From Lachnoanaerobaculum sanguinis (lineage in GTDB: Bacteria > Bacillota > Clostridia > Lachnospirales > Lachnospiraceae): 64,000 nt of DNA. The stretch lies in NCBI RefSeq assembly GCF_033242365.1, contig NZ_BTHK01000006.1:103037-167036 (forward strand). The letters are read 5' to 3'. Shown in pieces: positions 8,436 through 17,769 of this stretch (positions are counted from its first letter, which is position 1; every line of letters begins with the position of its first letter). The notes beneath the pieces were generated by a model. It ran no database searches, was not told the DNA's origin, and saw nothing but the letters and a program-made list of their open reading frames with translations. The position numbers were made by a program, and so were the translations under genes.

Positions 8436-8466
8436 CAAAAAGAGTCGGAAAGCAAGTTCCGACTCT
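8436..8466 (-). terminator. intrinsic terminator after second oppA
   Basis: Perfect ten-base stem AGAGTCGGAA / TTCCGACTCT with a six-base loop and a minus-strand T tract. Confidence 0.85.
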
Positions 8467-8479
8467 AAAATATAATATA

Positions 8480-10132
8480 TTATTCTGCTATATCGGCATA
8501 CTCAAAGTGCCAAATACCGTCTGATGTATAGAAACTGTCTGTTATCTTATCGCTCTGAAGATATGTCTCATTTTGATAAAGTATCGGAATAACTCCGGCA
8601 TCCTTTAAGAGAAGTTCCTCAGCCTGATGGAAATATCCGAATCTTGTCTTTGCATCAGACTCTTGTGCTGCCTTATCAAGGAGAGCATCAAACTCCGGAC
8701 TTTTGTATCTTGAGCTGTTGTTTCCGTTTGAACTGTATGCACACTCAAGAAGATTTGAAGGATCGTTGTAATCCATTACCCATCCGTCTCTTGCTATCTG
8801 ATAGTTTCCGGATCTTCTCTGTGGTATAAATGACTTCCACTCAACGATATTTACTTCAACATTTATTCCAAGCTCTTTCCAAGCCTGCTGTAAGTACTCT
8901 GCAACCTTCTTGTTAAGGCCTGCATCATTTGTTGTATATGACATAGTAGGAAGACCTGCTCCGTTCTCATGTCCGGCTTCCTTCAAAAGTTCCTTAGCCT
9001 TTGCAAGGTTTGCATCAAAATTGTCATTATCAAAGTATACAGACTTATCTGTGATATTATCAGCCCATGCGCTTCCGTCCCAATCCACTACACCGTCAGG
9101 TATAAAACCTGTTGCAGGTGCAAGTATACCTGCTGAAATAGTTTCCGCCATATACTTTCTGTCAAGTGCAAGTGAAAGTGCCTCTCTCACCTTAGGATCC
9201 TTAAACTCATCCAAATCATTGTTGATATCGATATATGATATTCCAAGCTTAGGACTGGACTTATAATCCGGTCTCTTCTGTATTGTTGTTATCTCCTGTA
9301 CAGGATAATCCTTAATCATTAATGCATCTCCCGACTCATATGCGCTGAAAGCCGCATTCTGATCCTGCATAAGAAGACATTTAATACCGTCAAGCTTTAT
9401 GGCATCCTTGTTCCAGTAATTTTCATTCTTTGTAACCAACAAATAACTTCCCTGCTTCCACTCTGTAAGCTTGAAAGGACCTGTAGAGATATATGTCTTA
9501 GGATCAAGACTCCATCCGTCAGGATTTGCCTCTACTACATCTTTCTTTACAGGTGAAAGTGCTGCAAATGCCGCAAGTCTGTCAAAGTATGGTGCAGGAT
9601 GTGACATATGAACAACCAAAGTCTTGTCATCCGGTGCCTCTACCTTAAGCTTTGTGACATCAGGATCTATTGTAGGATTACCGTCGGCATCAGGCTTACC
9701 GATAGCCTCATCATATCCTTCTACCATTCCAAGTACAGTCTCTGCATATGGTGCGGCAACCTCAGGGTCAACCATTCTCTGCCAGCTGTATACAAAGTCG
9801 TTAGCGCTAAACGCTGAACCGTCAGACCACTTAAGTCCGTCTCTCAGATGGAAAGTCCATGTAAGTCCGTCATCACTTACTTCATATTTCTCAGCCAAAC
9901 TTGGCGCTATCTTGCCGTCCTTATCAAGTCTAAGCAAGTTGTCTGATATCATTGTTAAATAGTTTGCACCGTCAGCTGACTGATTGAGTGCAGGGTCAAT
10001 TGTTTCAACATCAGGTCCTTCCTCAATAGTAAGGATCTTTCCGCTCTTACTTGTGGATTTTGAACCTCCACATGCTGAAAGTGCTACTGCTGCAGCAATT
10101 GTCAGTGTAGCCAAAAACAATCTTTTTCTCAT
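8480..10132 (-). CDS. oppA: oligopeptide ABC transporter substrate-binding lipoprotein (copy 2)
   Basis: A 550-residue SBP_bac_5 lipoprotein with signal MRKRLFLATLTIAAAVALSA and lipobox LSAC. It shares long identical blocks with its neighbours (LTWTFHLRDGLKWSDGSA, IKLDGIKCLLMQDQNA, EVNIVEWKSF), showing recent tandem duplication. Differences cluster in the ligand-facing middle and near the C terminus, for example PASGFVS in copies 1 and 3 against PATGFIPDG here. Only 26 bases separate it from copy 1, with a ribosome site and no terminator, so the two are cotranscribed. A strong terminator follows. Confidence 0.93.
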   Translation of the reverse strand: MRKRLFLATLTIAAAVALSACGGSKSTSKSGKILTIEEGPDVETIDPALNQSADGANYLTMISDNLLRLDKDGKIAPSLAEKYEVSDDGLTWTFHLRDGLKWSDGSAFSANDFVYSWQRMVDPEVAAPYAETVLGMVEGYDEAIGKPDADGNPTIDPDVTKLKVEAPDDKTLVVHMSHPAPYFDRLAAFAALSPVKKDVVEANPDGWSLDPKTYISTGPFKLTEWKQGSYLLVTKNENYWNKDAIKLDGIKCLLMQDQNAAFSAYESGDALMIKDYPVQEITTIQKRPDYKSSPKLGISYIDINNDLDEFKDPKVREALSLALDRKYMAETISAGILAPATGFIPDGVVDWDGSAWADNITDKSVYFDNDNFDANLAKAKELLKEAGHENGAGLPTMSYTTNDAGLNKKVAEYLQQAWKELGINVEVNIVEWKSFIPQRRSGNYQIARDGWVMDYNDPSNLLECAYSSNGNNSSRYKSPEFDALLDKAAQESDAKTRFGYFHQAEELLLKDAGVIPILYQNETYLQSDKITDSFYTSDGIWHFEYADIAE

Positions 10133-10158
10133 AAATTCTCCTAAAATTCTAATATTTT

Positions 10159-11820
10159 TTATTCTGCAATATCGGCATACTCAAAGTGATAGATACCGTC
10201 AGCTGTATGATAGCTGTCTTTTACCTTATCGCTCTGAAGATACATCTCATTGTAGTAAAGAAGCGGTGTTACACCCATATCTCTCATAAGCATCTCCTCA
10301 GCCTGATGGAAATATCCGAATCTTGTCTGCGGATCCACCTCTTTAGCGGCTTTCTCTAAAAGTGCATCATACTCAGGATTTGAATACTTTGAGCTGTTGT
10401 TTCCGTTTCCTGTCTGTGTAAGCTGAAGTATATTTGAAGGATCGTTGTAATCCATTACCCAACCGTCTCTTGCAATCTGATAGTTTCCGGATCTTCTCTG
10501 CGGTGTAAATGACTTCCACTCAACTATATTAACTTCCACATTAACTCCAAGCTCTTTCCATGCCTGCTGTAAATACTCGGCAATCTTCTTATGATAAGCT
10601 GAATCATTTGTTGAGTATGTAAGTGTAGGAAGTCCTTCACCGTTCGGATGTCCCGCCTCGGCCAAAAGCTCTTTAGCCTTTGCAAGGTTACCTGCGAAAT
10701 CGTCAACATTTATATATACTGAAGGATCTGTAATCTTATCTGCCCAAAGTGATCCGTCCCAGTCTGATGTACCGGCACTTACAAATCCGCTTGCAGGAGT
10801 ATATGTACCTGCTGTAATAGTCTCTGAGATATACTTTCTGTCAAGTGCAAGTGAAAGCGCCTGACGAACTCTTGCATCCTTGAACTCATCCAATGTGTTG
10901 TTCAAGTCGATGAAATATGTTCCAAGCTGTGGATCAAGGTGATAGTCAGATCTCTTTTGCAATGTTGTAATTTCCTGTGTAGGAATATCCTTAATCATTA
11001 AAGCATCTCCCGACTCATATGCACTGAATGCGGCATTTTGATCCTGCATAAGAAGACATTTGATACCGTCAAGCTTTACGGCATCCTTGTTCCAGTAATT
11101 CTCATTTTTCTCAAGCATTAAATAGCTTCCCGATTTCCACTCTGTAAGCTTGAACGGGCCTGAAGATATATATGTCTTAGGGTCAAGTGTCCATCCGTCA
11201 GGATTTGCATCTACTACATCCTTCTTTACAGGTGAAAGTGCGGCAAATGTTGCAAGCTTGTCAAAATAAGGTGTAGGTGATGACATATGAACAACCAAAG
11301 TCTTGTCATCGGTTGCCTCAACACCGAGTTTTGTAACATCAGGATCTATCGTAGGATTACCGTCCGCATCAGGTTTACCTATAGCCTCCTCATAACCTTC
11401 CAACATTCCGAGAGTTATCTCCGCATATGGTGCGGCAACCTCAGGGTCGATCATTCTCTGCCAGCTGTATACGAAGTCATTTGCTGTAAGATCCGAACCG
11501 TCCGACCACTTTAAGCCGTCTCTTAAATGGAATGTCCATGTAAGTCCGTCATCACTTACTTCATATTTTTCAGCCAAACTTGGAGCTACCTTACCTTCCT
11601 TGTCAATTCTTAACAAGTTGTCAAAAAGATATGTGAGATAGTTTGCTCCGTCATTTGTTGTATTGAGTGCAGGGTCAATTGATTCCACTTCCGGTCCCAA
11701 TTCGATAGTAAGAATCTTGCCTCCCGCCTTTGTAGCCGACTTTGATCCGCCACCGCCGCAACCTGCAAGTACAAGTGCACCGGTAAGAATCAATGTAGCT
11801 AAAACCAATTGTTTCTTCAT
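10159..11820 (-). CDS. oppA: oligopeptide ABC transporter substrate-binding lipoprotein (copy 1)
   Basis: A 553-residue SBP_bac_5 lipoprotein. Signal peptide MKKQLVLATLILTGALVLAG ends in lipobox LAGC, followed by a glycine/serine linker. It carries the same family blocks as copies 2 and 3. It lies 44 bases after oppF with AGGAGG before the ATG, so it belongs to the oppBCDF transcript and is likely the principal binding protein of the importer. Confidence 0.94.
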   Translation of the reverse strand: MKKQLVLATLILTGALVLAGCGGGGSKSATKAGGKILTIELGPEVESIDPALNTTNDGANYLTYLFDNLLRIDKEGKVAPSLAEKYEVSDDGLTWTFHLRDGLKWSDGSDLTANDFVYSWQRMIDPEVAAPYAEITLGMLEGYEEAIGKPDADGNPTIDPDVTKLGVEATDDKTLVVHMSSPTPYFDKLATFAALSPVKKDVVDANPDGWTLDPKTYISSGPFKLTEWKSGSYLMLEKNENYWNKDAVKLDGIKCLLMQDQNAAFSAYESGDALMIKDIPTQEITTLQKRSDYHLDPQLGTYFIDLNNTLDEFKDARVRQALSLALDRKYISETITAGTYTPASGFVSAGTSDWDGSLWADKITDPSVYINVDDFAGNLAKAKELLAEAGHPNGEGLPTLTYSTNDSAYHKKIAEYLQQAWKELGVNVEVNIVEWKSFTPQRRSGNYQIARDGWVMDYNDPSNILQLTQTGNGNNSSKYSNPEYDALLEKAAKEVDPQTRFGYFHQAEEMLMRDMGVTPLLYYNEMYLQSDKVKDSYHTADGIYHFEYADIAE

Positions 11821-11864
11821 AAATCCTCCTAAATATTTTTATCAAAACCAACAGGTTCTAATTT

Positions 11865-12917
11865 CTAGTTTATCCTCTCAATATTGTGGCAGGCTACAAA
11901 ATGTCCTTTTTCCACTTCTCTCCACTTCGGAACTTCCATTGCACACTGCTCTGTAGCATATTTACATCTGGTTCTGAAATGGCATCCGCTTGGCGGATTA
12001 AGAGGTGAAGGCACTTCACCTTCAAGCACAATTCTCGATCTTTCTCTTGATACCTTAGGATCTGCTACAGGTATTGCGGAGATAAGACTCTTTGTATATG
12101 GATGAAGCGGTCTGAATATAATCTCTCCTGAATCTGCAAGCTCGACCATTCTTCCAAGATACATAACACCGATTCTGTTACTTATATGATTTACAATAGA
12201 AAGGTCATGAGCGATGAACAGATAGGTAAGCCCTCTTTCCTTTTGTAAATCCTCAAACATATTTACAACCTGAGCCTGAATGGAAACGTCAAGTGCTGAT
12301 ACAGGCTCATCTGCAACGATAAAGTCCGGATCTACTACAAGCGCTCTTGCAATACCTACTCTTTGTCTTTGTCCTCCTGAGAACTCGTGAGGATATCTGT
12401 TGGCATGCTCGGAGTTAAGACCTACAGTCTTTAAAACTTCAATAATTTTGTCCTGTCTGTCTTTTTTTGAAGCCGCAATCTTATTGATATCGATAGCTTC
12501 ACCGATAATATCTCCGACTGTCATTCTCGGATCAAGTGATGCATAAGGATCCTGGAAAACTATCTGAAGTTTTTTTCTGTAAGGATACATATTTACCGCA
12601 GTCTTTTTTCCAAGCTTAGGTACACCGTTTTCGATAATATCATTACCGTTCTCATCTACAAGAGGTACCTTTCCGCTGTCAAAAAGCACTTGGTCTTTGT
12701 ACATTATTCTTCCGTCTGTAGGCTCATAAAGTCTAAGTAAAGATCTACCTGTTGTGGTTTTACCGCAACCCGACTCTCCTACAAGTCCCAGAGTTTCTCC
12801 CTTTTCAATATAGAAAGAAACGTCATCCACAGCTCTTACATATTTTTTATTTTTACCAAAACCTCCAACAGGGAAGAATTGTTGTAAATGTTCAACTCTA
12901 ATTATTTTTTCAGACAT
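11865..12917 (-). CDS. oppF: oligopeptide ABC transporter ATPase OppF
   Basis: A 350-residue ATPase. Walker A VGESGCGKTT sits near residues 46-55, signature FSGGQRQRVGIARA, Walker B FIVADEPVSALD, switch histidine FIAHDLS. A family-typical insert of about 30 residues rich in Lys/Asn/Asp (VPLVDENGNDIIENGVP) precedes LQIVFQDPYASLDPRM. The C-terminal oligopeptide-transporter motif has four cysteines (GCHFRTRCKYATEQC and VACHN), which in this family can hold an iron-sulfur cluster. It overlaps oppD by 16 bases. Confidence 0.95.
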   Translation of the reverse strand: MSEKIIRVEHLQQFFPVGGFGKNKKYVRAVDDVSFYIEKGETLGLVGESGCGKTTTGRSLLRLYEPTDGRIMYKDQVLFDSGKVPLVDENGNDIIENGVPKLGKKTAVNMYPYRKKLQIVFQDPYASLDPRMTVGDIIGEAIDINKIAASKKDRQDKIIEVLKTVGLNSEHANRYPHEFSGGQRQRVGIARALVVDPDFIVADEPVSALDVSIQAQVVNMFEDLQKERGLTYLFIAHDLSIVNHISNRIGVMYLGRMVELADSGEIIFRPLHPYTKSLISAIPVADPKVSRERSRIVLEGEVPSPLNPPSGCHFRTRCKYATEQCAMEVPKWREVEKGHFVACHNIERIN

Positions 12918-13918
12918 ACTGATTCTCCCTCTGTATTATTATCTTCTTCCAACTCATTTAACCAACACTGTGAATAATGAGTTTCACTGAAATTCTTAAC
13001 AGGCGGCATTTCTCTTAAGCATATCTTCATACAAGAATCACACCTGGAAGCAAAAGGACAACCCTTCGGCGGATTAAGCATATCCACCGGTGTACCTTCG
13101 ATAGGTACAAGTCTTTCATAATCAGCCTCATACATCTTAGGAATACTCTTTAAAAGTCCCTTTGTATATTCATGCTTAGGATTGTAAAAAATATCGTCTG
13201 TAAGACCGCTCTCTATAATTTTTCCCGCATACATAACCGCTATTCTGTCACAGATATTTGCAACTACACCAAGGTCATGTGTAATCATAATAATCGCCAT
13301 GCCAAGCTTATTCTTAAGCTCAATCATAAGCTCTATAATCTGTGCCTGAATAGTAACGTCAAGCGCTGTTGTAGGCTCATCCGCTATAAGAAGTTTAGGC
13401 TCGCAGGCAAGCGCCATCGCAATCATAACTCTCTGTCTCATACCTCCGGAGAGCTCATGAGGATATTGCTTAAGTCTCTTATCAGGCTCGTTTATTCCTA
13501 CCAAAGTAAGAAGCTCTTTTGCTCTTTCCTTAGCCTCTTTTTTATTCTTATTTGTATGCAGAAGTATAACTTCCATTATCTGGTTTCCGATAGTATATAC
13601 CGGATTCAAGCTGGTCATAGGATCCTGGAAAATTATTGAAACTTCATTTCCACGGATTTTTCTCATTTCTTTTTCACTCATTTCATTGATATGATATCCG
13701 TTGAAGTATAAATCTCCACCTATGATCTTTCCCGGATTTGCTATAAGCCCCATAAGCGAATAGCTTGTAACACTCTTTCCGGAGCCTGACTCTCCTACTA
13801 CTCCCAGCACTTCTCCTTCGTTTACATAGAAGGAAACATCATCTAAGGCTTTCACCTCTCCTGCCGGAGTAAAGAAGGAAAGTCTCTCATGTTCTATATC
13901 TACAAGATGTTTACTCAT
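12902..13918 (-). CDS. oppD: oligopeptide ABC transporter ATPase OppD
   Basis: A 338-residue ATPase pairing with OppF. Walker A VGESGSGKSV lies near residues 41-50, signature LSGGMRQRVMIAMA, Walker B LLIADEPTTALD, and switch MITHDLGVV. The C-terminal oligopeptide motif NPPKGCPFASRC and later cysteines are present. It begins 12 bases after oppC ends and overlaps oppF, typical of the opp operon. Confidence 0.95.
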   Translation of the reverse strand: MSKHLVDIEHERLSFFTPAGEVKALDDVSFYVNEGEVLGVVGESGSGKSVTSYSLMGLIANPGKIIGGDLYFNGYHINEMSEKEMRKIRGNEVSIIFQDPMTSLNPVYTIGNQIMEVILLHTNKNKKEAKERAKELLTLVGINEPDKRLKQYPHELSGGMRQRVMIAMALACEPKLLIADEPTTALDVTIQAQIIELMIELKNKLGMAIIMITHDLGVVANICDRIAVMYAGKIIESGLTDDIFYNPKHEYTKGLLKSIPKMYEADYERLVPIEGTPVDMLNPPKGCPFASRCDSCMKICLREMPPVKNFSETHYSQCWLNELEEDNNTEGESVCLKK

Positions 13919-13930
13919 AATTACCTTCCT

Positions 13931-14995
13931 TTAATTCTTTAGCTTAGGGTCAAATGCATCACGGAGTCCGTCTCCCAAAAGGTTAAGACTAAGTATTATC
14001 AAACTGATAAGTATTGCCGGTGCGAACAAAAGATGTGGATATGACTGTAATCCTGTTATTGCATCGGAAGCAAGTGAACCGAGAGACGGCATAGGAACAG
14101 CCACACCAAGTCCCAAAAATGACAAATAGCTTTCTGTAAATATGGCAGAAGGTATTTGCAATGTAGTTGTAACAATCAATGTACCGATAGTATTTGTAAG
14201 CAAGTGCTTTCTGATAATCTGGCCGCTCTTTGCACCAAGTGCTCTTGCAGCTGTTACATACTCCTGCTCCTTTAATACAAGTATCTGTCCACGGACAATT
14301 CTTGCCATACCTACCCAGTAAAGAAGGGCAAAAACTATAAATATACTTATAAGGTTTATACCGAGAACATTGATCCAACCAAATCCAGGTGCAGACGCCA
14401 AAAGCTTCATAGGCTTCTTAAGCGCAAATGTAAGAAGTATTATAAGTAATATATCAGGAACTGTATATATTATATCTACAATTCTCATCATTATAAGGTC
14501 AACCCATCCGCCGGTAAATGCCGCAACGGAACCGTAAATTGAACCGATTATAAGCACGATAAATGATGCCAAAAGTCCTACTATAAGTGAAATTCTGGCT
14601 CCCATCATTACTCTTATGGCATAGTCTCTTCCAAGACTGTCAGTTCCGAGTATATGCGGAAATACCTTCTCTCCTGCAGCGATTCTTGCAAGTTCTCCTG
14701 CAGAATACTGCATAGGCATAAGTCTCTCACTACCCTTTAACTGTATTGCATAGTTATATGGGTAAAATATCGGCACTATAAATGCAAGTATCAATATAAC
14801 AAAAAATACTGCCAAAGATGCAAGTGCCACTTTATTCTTTAAAAGTCTTCGAAATCCGTCCTGCCAGAAGCTGACACTTTGACGCATCACTACCAGACTT
14901 TCTTTTTCTTCTTTGCTGGCAGGCAAAAAATCTTCAGGCGATAAATTTAAATGCCCTGAAATAATATGTTTGCTCATTATATATAGGGATGCCAC
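13931..14995 (-). CDS. oppC: oligopeptide ABC transporter permease OppC
   Basis: A 354-residue permease with an N-terminal cytoplasmic tail, a first membrane segment near residues 57-80, a large outer loop, and five further segments. The EAA-type loop reads YVTAARALGAKSGQIIRKHLL, contacting the ATPases. The start is uncertain: GTG 14995 has AGGAGAAGG about 16 bases upstream, whereas ATG 14977 begins MSKHIISG but lacks a good site. The gene lies 37 bases after oppB. Confidence 0.92.
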   Translation of the reverse strand: MASLYIMSKHIISGHLNLSPEDFLPASKEEKESLVVMRQSVSFWQDGFRRLLKNKVALASLAVFFVILILAFIVPIFYPYNYAIQLKGSERLMPMQYSAGELARIAAGEKVFPHILGTDSLGRDYAIRVMMGARISLIVGLLASFIVLIIGSIYGSVAAFTGGWVDLIMMRIVDIIYTVPDILLIILLTFALKKPMKLLASAPGFGWINVLGINLISIFIVFALLYWVGMARIVRGQILVLKEQEYVTAARALGAKSGQIIRKHLLTNTIGTLIVTTTLQIPSAIFTESYLSFLGLGVAVPMPSLGSLASDAITGLQSYPHLLFAPAILISLIILSLNLLGDGLRDAFDPKLKN

Positions 14996-15032
14996 AAAGT
15001 ACTTGTGACAACCTTCTCCTTTCTTATAGGCT

Positions 15033-15950
15033 TTACTTAAGTTTTATTCTAGGATCTACGATCGTATATGCAATATCTACCACTACGTTCATAAAAATAA
15101 TAAGAGTTGCCAGGAATATGGTGGTTCCCATGATAACTGTATAGTCCTGATTTATAACAGAACTTACAAATTCACCCCCAAGTCCCGGAATGGTAAATAT
15201 CTTCTCTACAACAAAGCTTCCTACAAGTGTATACGCTACAAGCGGACCCATATATGTAATGATCGGCAAAATAGCATTTCTGAGTGCATGCTTAAACAGT
15301 ATAACATTCTCTGAGAGACCCTTTGCTCTTGCTGTTCTCATATAGTCCTGTCCAAGTACGTCAAGCATTGAAGATCTCATCTGTCTTGCAATATAAGCTG
15401 TAGGATAAAATGAAAGCGCAAGTACCGGCATAATGTAGTTTAACGGTGATGTAAGTCCATATGTAGGCAAAAGTTCAAGCTTTACGCCTAAGAAGTACAT
15501 TAGAATAGTACAAACAACGAAACTCGGTACCGCTATTCCCAAAGTTGCAAACATTATAATAAGTCTGTCAAGTACCTTTCCTCTGTTAAGTGCGGCAATG
15601 GAACCCAAAGGCACTCCGAATATTAATGCAAGGACTATAGATATTCCACCCACTCTGGCAGAAACAGGAAATTTTGTGGATATTATCTGAGCTACGTCTC
15701 TTCCTCTTTGCTTTATACTTATTCCAAAATCACCTTTCAATGCATTCTTAAAATAATTTATATACTGCACTGTGATAGGCTTATCAAGGCCATATTTTAC
15801 CTCCAATGCTTTTTGAGCCGCTTTTGAAATTGACTTATCCGCAGCGAAAGGTCCACCCGGAACTTGTTGCATCAGGAAAAAAGTCAAGGTTGATACGATG
15901 AATATTGTTGCTATTCCGAATATCAACCTTTTGATAATATACTTTAACAC
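15033..15950 (-). CDS. oppB: oligopeptide ABC transporter permease OppB
   Basis: A 305-residue permease beginning (M)LKYIIKRLIFGIATIFIVST. The start is GTG 15950, because GGAGAGGAAATC precedes it directly and the OppB family begins here; a longer ATG frame to 16067 only covers leader DNA. The coupling loop is DYMRTARAKGLSENVILFKHAL, and the family end VDPRIKLK is present. It is the first gene of the opp operon, preceded by a 150-base leader that carries a terminator-like hairpin. Confidence 0.94.
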   Translation of the reverse strand: MLKYIIKRLIFGIATIFIVSTLTFFLMQQVPGGPFAADKSISKAAQKALEVKYGLDKPITVQYINYFKNALKGDFGISIKQRGRDVAQIISTKFPVSARVGGISIVLALIFGVPLGSIAALNRGKVLDRLIIMFATLGIAVPSFVVCTILMYFLGVKLELLPTYGLTSPLNYIMPVLALSFYPTAYIARQMRSSMLDVLGQDYMRTARAKGLSENVILFKHALRNAILPIITYMGPLVAYTLVGSFVVEKIFTIPGLGGEFVSSVINQDYTVIMGTTIFLATLIIFMNVVVDIAYTIVDPRIKLK

Positions 15951-16050
15951 GATTTCCTCTCCTTTACTTTTTATTTTTCTATAAGTTATTAAAGTATTTT
16001 GCCAATATTTTATGCTTTTAGATATTTTCACATAGAAATAAAAGCTTGTA

Positions 16051-16091
16051 CAAAAAATAGTAGGCAAGCACCGTTGCTGAATATTGCCTAC
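16051..16091 (-). promoter_or_regulatory. terminator-like hairpin in the opp leader
   Basis: Minus strand GTAGGCAA (16084-16091), a partly paired middle with GCA-ACGG-TGC, then TTGCCTAC (16060-16067), then TATTTTTTG. It would start only about four bases after the predicted start of transcription, so it could attenuate the operon or release a very short RNA. Confidence 0.6.
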
Positions 16092-16101
16092 TTCCTACAC
16101 A

Positions 16102-16130
16102 ATTATACACTATTCTATTATCTTTTTCAA
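16102..16130 (-). promoter_or_regulatory. opp operon promoter
   Basis: Minus strand -35 TTGAAA (16125-16130), exactly 17 bases, -10 TATAAT (16102-16107); near-consensus for the housekeeping sigma factor. Confidence 0.75.
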
Positions 16131-16276
16131 GACTCTGTTCGTATAGCGTGCACTTATGTTTGTCGATAAAATACATGTTTTTTTTTGCAATTTCAGTTTT
16201 ATATTTCTTTATATTTTCTTTATCTTCTTTATGCAATATATCCCTTTACTTTTTTTAAAAAAGGTATATGATATTT

Positions 16277-16304
16277 TTGACAAATGTGTTTCTTCCTATT
16301 AAAT
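16277..16304 (+). promoter_or_regulatory. candidate V-ATPase operon promoter
   Basis: TTGACA, 16-base spacer, TTAAAT, about 85 bases before the first ATPase gene. An alternative lies closer (TTGCCT near 16340 with TAATAC near 16363). Confidence 0.45.
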
Positions 16305-16387
16305 GTACCACATAAGTAGCCTGAAATATATTTGAGTGGTTTGCCTTACATGGTATATCACATAATACTATTTACTAAGGAGGTTTT

Positions 16388-16699
16388 ATGGATGATATAA
16401 TAAGCAGGCTTTCTGAAATAGAAGACTCATCTCAAAGTTACGTTGATGATGCCGTTCAAAAGAAAAAGGAAATCGCTGCTGAGATTAACGCCAGGAAAGA
16501 GCTTTGGAAGCAAGATCTTGATGCTAAGACAAAGGCAAGAATTGCCGAGTTGCAGGAATCTATGAATTTGTCTAAAGAAAAAAAGATTTCCGAACTCAAG
16601 CAACAGTCTGAGAAGGCCTTTATGAATCTGCAAGACATGTATGACACTCACCATGATAAATATGTGGATATGCTATTCTCAAATATGATTAAGGAGTAG
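16388..16699 (+). CDS. V-type ATPase subunit G/H-like stalk protein
   Basis: A 103-residue, highly charged, almost entirely alpha-helical protein (KKKEIAAEINARKELWKQ and similar), as expected of the small peripheral-stalk subunit at the head of clostridial V/A-type ATPase operons (corresponding to NtpF of Enterococcus hirae or archaeal subunit H). It follows an AAGGAGG site and ends two bases before the subunit C gene. The family is too short and divergent for certainty, but position and composition fit well. Confidence 0.75.
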   Translation: MDDIISRLSEIEDSSQSYVDDAVQKKKEIAAEINARKELWKQDLDAKTKARIAELQESMNLSKEKKISELKQQSEKAFMNLQDMYDTHHDKYVDMLFSNMIKE

Positions 16700-16701
16700 C
16701 C

Positions 16702-17769
16702 ATGGGAAATTTATTTAAATACTCTTCCCTTACCACCAAAATTCGTTCGATATCAAGTGATTTGATAAGTATTGACGGTTTCAAATCACTATGTGAATGC
16801 GAAACCATCACTGATGCAATGAATGAGCTTATGCATTATAAATACTACCGTGATGCATTTAAAAAAGTCGACATCAATACATTACATCGTGAGGATATCG
16901 AGCAAATATTATTGTTAAGTAATCTGGAAGAGTTTTCAAGACTCTACAAGTTTAACTCGGGTACTCCAAGAAAATATCTGAATTTAGTGTCTATGTACAA
17001 TACAATCTATGTCTTAAAGCGTATACTGCGAGACATTCTCAATCATAGACCGACATCTTTGGATTTAAAATCATATTCCAAGTATATGGGTACAAAAACA
17101 AATCTGAACATCGATGAACTTATGTCTGCACAGGACGTATCACAATTCGTTGATTCTCTGAAAAATACAGAATATTATGATTGTACAAATCATGTATTGT
17201 CTACCGGAAGTACCAATATATTTGACTATGCGCTTGCTCTTGACTCTTATTATTTTGAGATTTGTTTCAAATTTGCGCAAAAAGAGCTTAAAGGTGATGA
17301 AAGCAAAGAAGTACTCTCAATCCTTGGAACAAGATGTGATTTCCTTAATATGCAATGGATATACAGAACCAAGAAGTATTATAAAGTAAGTAATACAAAG
17401 GTATATGCCACCCTAATCCCGCATTATTACAAGATAAGCGCAGATGAAATAAAGCAAATGGTTGAGGCCGAAAATCTTGATGAGTTTTTTGTAATATTTG
17501 ATAATTCATACTATGGAAAGTTGTCTGCAAAGCTTTTTAAGTACAAACCCGGCATAGAAGAATTTTCTATGAGGACATTGGAATATCTGTATAGCAAACA
17601 TAAGAAGGATAATCCGTATTCTTTGGCAAGCCTCAGCTACTATCTGTATTCCAGGGAACTTGAGATAAGCAGAGTTATAGAGATAATAGAATCCATAAGA
17701 TATTCGCTTCCTCCGGAAGATATTGTCTCTAATATTTTAAAACTTGAAACAAGGAGGTCTTTCGCATGA
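16702..17769 (+). CDS. ntpC: V-type ATPase subunit C (d/AC39-like)
   Basis: A 355-residue helical protein of the V0D/AC39 family. It forms the cone-shaped central-stalk socket that links the rotor of the V1 part to the c-ring. Recognition rests on length, overall pattern (FKYSSLTTKIRSISSDLI at the N terminus, repeated YYK/YSK helices) and location between the stalk subunit and subunit I. The stop codon overlaps the start of ntpI by four bases. Confidence 0.85.
   Translation: MGNLFKYSSLTTKIRSISSDLISIDGFKSLCECETITDAMNELMHYKYYRDAFKKVDINTLHREDIEQILLLSNLEEFSRLYKFNSGTPRKYLNLVSMYNTIYVLKRILRDILNHRPTSLDLKSYSKYMGTKTNLNIDELMSAQDVSQFVDSLKNTEYYDCTNHVLSTGSTNIFDYALALDSYYFEICFKFAQKELKGDESKEVLSILGTRCDFLNMQWIYRTKKYYKVSNTKVYATLIPHYYKISADEIKQMVEAENLDEFFVIFDNSYYGKLSAKLFKYKPGIEEFSMRTLEYLYSKHKKDNPYSLASLSYYLYSRELEISRVIEIIESIRYSLPPEDIVSNILKLETRRSFA

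Larger units (their letters stand above)
15951..16387. other. divergent intergenic region between opp and V-ATPase operons
   Basis: This 437-base gap contains the opp promoter and leader hairpin (minus strand), an AT-rich stretch without a convincing gene, and a promoter for the V-ATPase operon. A 72-codon minus-strand frame here overlaps the promoter and has no ribosome site. Confidence 0.6.

Noticed and set aside
16018..16236. 72-codon minus-strand frame upstream of oppB
   Set aside because: It spans the opp promoter and leader hairpin, has no ribosome site and no recognisable protein pattern.
15951..16387. Riboswitch or T-box in the opp leader
   Set aside because: Only one simple hairpin is visible; no conserved T-box bulge or riboswitch core was recognised.
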